From contig NWUY0300000165.1 in assembly GCA_004151065.3 (NCBI GenBank), positions 40,203-60,687 of the forward strand: a stretch of DNA of 20,485 nucleotides. Reading direction: 5' to 3'. Both the position numbers and the translations under genes were made by a program. This document shows, piece by piece, positions 18,701-20,485 of the stretch; the stretch's first letter is position 1; each line of letters starts with the position of its first letter. The stretch is from Larix sibirica (taxonomy: Eukaryota; Streptophyta; Pinopsida; Pinales; Pinaceae). The notes beneath the pieces are model-generated. The model searched no databases. It saw only the letters and a list, made by a program, of their open reading frames with translations, and was not told the origin of the DNA.

Positions 18701-19560
18701 GTTCAACTTTCTTGCTCTAGACAAATGCATTCTTTTTGGCAATAATGTTAAGGTGGCTGCAATTTTTCCATATTTTTTCACAAACTTTCAATAGTAGCTG
18801 GCCAGTCTTCAGAACCCCCACAAGCTATTGAGAGTCTTAGGACGTGGTCAATCTTGCATAGCCACTACTTCCGTTGGGTCCACTCACTCTCCATCCTAAC
18901 TCACAATGTGATCCAAGTATTCAACCTTGGTTACCCCAAAGCACATTTGGAATGCTTCACAAATATTGATGGTCCTTGAGTAATTGCAAGGCGTGGTCGC
19001 CATGTTCCAAGTGTTTTTCCCATGCGGTGCTATAGATCAATATATCATCAAAGAAAATCAACACAAAATGGTGGAGGAACTGTCGGAAAATCTTGTTCAT
19101 GAGGGTTTGAAAGGTGGATGGAGCATTGCAAAGGCTAAAAGGAACATTTAAGAACTCATAATGACCCTCGTGGGTGCAGAAAGTTGTCTTATCGATGTTT
19201 TCTTCTTTCATCCTAATTTGGTGGTTGCCATACCAAATGTCTAGTTTAGTCAAGAACTTGTCTCCATGAAGCTCATCCAAGAGATCATCGATGACTAAAA
19301 TGGGAAATTTATCCTTGATAATTAAATTATTGAGAGCTCGAAAGTCTAAACTCATGCGCCAAATTCCTTCCTTTCTCAATACCATAACCATTAGTGAGGA
19401 ATAAGGGCTTTGTACAATGATGAATGATTCCAACCTCCAATATCTCATGAATGATCTTTTGTGTTTCATTCTTTTGGGAAAAAGGGTGCAATAGGGGAAT
19501 ACATTGAGGGTTGACTACCTAGAATTAGTGGAATACTGTAGTTATGTTCCCCATGGGTCA
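18700..19560 (-). pseudogene. Ty3/gypsy reverse transcriptase remnant
   Basis: RNA-dependent DNA polymerase of the element. An open run of 170 codons (19469-18957) contains the fingers/palm motifs: P-Y-S-S-L-M-V-M-V near the start; M-S-L-D-F-R-A-L-N (the family has C-x-D-Y-R-x-L-N); L-D-E-L-H-G and F-L-T-K-L-D-I-W-Y-G-N-H-Q-I (palm Asp kept; the usual R-x-G-Y-H reads W-Y-G-N-H); F-x-V-x-x-x-L-C-N-A-P-S-T-F-Q; and F-F-D-D-I-L-I-Y-S at 19056-19030, the catalytic Asp pair of the usual F-x-D-D box. After the stop at 18957 the thumb/connection continues through shifts: V-K-H-S-K-C-A, V-E-Y-L-D-H-I-V-S, V-D-P-T-E-V-V-A-M and P-K-T-L-N-S-L. The ATG at 19469 is not a natural start; the domain belongs to a polyprotein. 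Confidence 0.94.
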
Positions 19561-19734
19561 ATGGTAAACCCTTGGGTGTTTCAAAAACTAGTTGATGTTT
19601 GGAGAGAACCAACTACAAATCAGGGTATCCACTACTTGGATGGCATTGAATTGTGCAATAATACTTGAGTGGCCTTTCTTAAATAACTTCTCCATCCAGT
19701 GGGCAGTGATAATTTTTGGGGAACCTGAAGTAAT

Positions 19735-20140
19735 CCCTTTGAGTTGATGTTTGTACCCTTAGCAAAATTGATATATAGTTCCTTGAAATCCATCATGACC
19801 ATTTTACCCCAGAACTACATCACAACCATCCATGTCAATAAAGAACATGTGTGTTTTAAGATGGTAGTCAACGATTTGGAGTTTCATGTTTTTATAATGA
19901 CCCCCACATTTCATCATACCACCATTCACTATCATAATTAGGAAATTAGATATAGGTTACGCATAACAATGGGATTTTTCTACCATTCTCCTATGAATAA
20001 AGTTGTGGGTGCAGCCATTGTCAATTAATACAATGAATTTATGGTGCTTGATGTATCAACTTCAATGTTTGGGGGTGGAGAAACTTGATAAGGCATGGAG
20101 TGATATTTGGGATTCCTCCCCAAGAGCTGACAAGGTGTGG
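19735..20140 (-). pseudogene. Ty3/gypsy aspartic protease remnant
   Basis: The protease would cleave the Gag-Pol polyprotein. Linker residues I-S-L-H-A-L-S-S-F-S-T-P (about 20120-20080) precede I-V-L-I-D-N-G-C-T-H-N-F-I (about 20038-20000). The family's D-S-G-S-T-H-N-F box is recognisable, with the catalytic Asp kept but Ser changed to Asn and Cys. The second hallmark, G-C-D-V-V-L-G, follows near 19825. Stops occur between and after these. The open frames on the plus strand here (19744-19941 and 20003-20378) are shadows. Confidence 0.88.
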
Positions 20141-20179
20141 TCATCTTCCACGGGTGGAGCGGTATCCTCCACTTTTGGT

Positions 20180-20485
20180 TCTTGATTACCTTCCATGGTT
20201 ATGTCTTCTAGGTGTTCATGCATGGATACATCTATTTGGAATAATTTATATTATTTGCATTTATGCCCTTAGAAACAATTTTCATCACAGCTATAACAAA
20301 GTCGAAGGTGTTGATGTTCGACCATCGCATTTGGAGATAGATTTTGGATTCTTAATGACCATGTGTTGGAAGTACTAGAAGTAGGAGTAGGAGCCATGGG
20401 AGACATAGTGTGAATGGGAAATGAAGGTCTTTTGGTTTGGGCATTGATCATTGTTAACGCCTAAATTTTGCATACATGCGACATT
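20180..20485 (-). pseudogene. C-terminal Gag fragment with CCHC zinc knuckle
   Basis: Gag packages the element RNA. An open run of 60 codons (20451-20269) is rich in Ser, Thr and Pro and ends in L-C-Y-S-C-D-E-N-C-F followed by a stop and G-H-K-C-K (20290-20250). The spacing C-x2-C ... G-H-x-C matches the plant Ty3/gypsy zinc knuckle; the stop replaces the residue before Gly-His. The acidic linker E-D-T-A-P-P-V-E-D-D (about 20175-20140) joins it to the protease. The N-terminal Gag lies beyond the window edge. Confidence 0.78.

Larger units (their letters stand above)
16757..20485 (-). mobile_element. decayed chromovirus-type Ty3/gypsy retrotransposon (3' part)
   Basis: Domain order on the minus strand is Gag zinc knuckle, protease, reverse transcriptase, RNase H, integrase, chromodomain. 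This order defines Ty3/gypsy elements, and the terminal chromodomain places it in the chromovirus branch. The 5' LTR, primer-binding site and most of gag lie beyond 20485. On the minus strand TGTCACGTCCCC begins at 16757 just after the coding end and is a plausible 3' LTR start; a purine-rich GAAGGGAGAGAG lies about 32 bp upstream (16789-16800). Many stops and frameshifts in every domain show the copy is dead; any spread would have depended on other copies. Confidence 0.93.

Noticed and set aside
20003-20378. Plus-strand open frames of 60 and 97 codons
   Set aside because: They are antisense to the Gag zinc knuckle, linker and protease of the Ty3 element.

Overview
The window looks like nuclear DNA from a land plant, most likely a seed plant with a large, repeat-rich genome. 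It is AT-rich, has no intact gene, and every recognisable coding stretch is a decayed transposable element or an unidentified pseudogene with stops and frameshifts. The pairing of a plant chromovirus (Ty3/gypsy) with plant-type RNase H (RVT_3) fragments fits a gymnosperm or another large plant genome. That placement is inference and cannot be settled from the sequence alone.

Layout. Positions 1-590 are a GC-richer stretch with a diverged 118-bp direct duplication. Positions 590-4320 are mostly non-coding, with small tandem duplications (42, 59 and 17 bp), a 12-bp hairpin family and AT microsatellites. From 4339 to about 10046 there is a degenerate RNase H domain followed by a head-to-tail triplication of a ~1.9-kb module (about 4438-6358, 6359-8272, 8273-10046). 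Each module carries the C-terminal half of the same RNase H, an unidentified ~80-100-codon open segment, a charged coiled-coil-like segment with stops, and an AT-rich tail. Only the first unit keeps the N-terminal RNase H part just outside the repeat, so it marks the ancestral locus. Stops shared by all three copies show the module was already dead when it was amplified.

Positions 10046-10770 are AT-rich. On the minus strand, about 13375 to 10770 is a long decayed protein-coding gene of unknown function (roughly 850 codons) with extended coiled-coil regions. Positions 13586-14417 have the end sequences of a solo LTR and contain a 60-93-bp tandem array built on a GCGGATTG motif. Positions 14430-15985 (plus strand) hold weak coding traces ending in a nearly complete RNase H domain with one stop and one frameshift.

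From about 16757 to the right edge, on the minus strand, lies a chromovirus-type Ty3/gypsy retrotransposon: Gag zinc knuckle, aspartic protease, reverse transcriptase, RNase H, integrase with GPY/F module, and a C-terminal chromodomain. Its 5' end (LTR, primer site, most of gag) is outside the window. It is inactive: there are many stops and frameshifts, and the third catalytic residue of the integrase is a stop codon. No tRNA, rRNA, CRISPR array or prokaryotic signal was seen. The genes do not form a pathway; the window is a record of transposon insertion, segmental duplication and decay.
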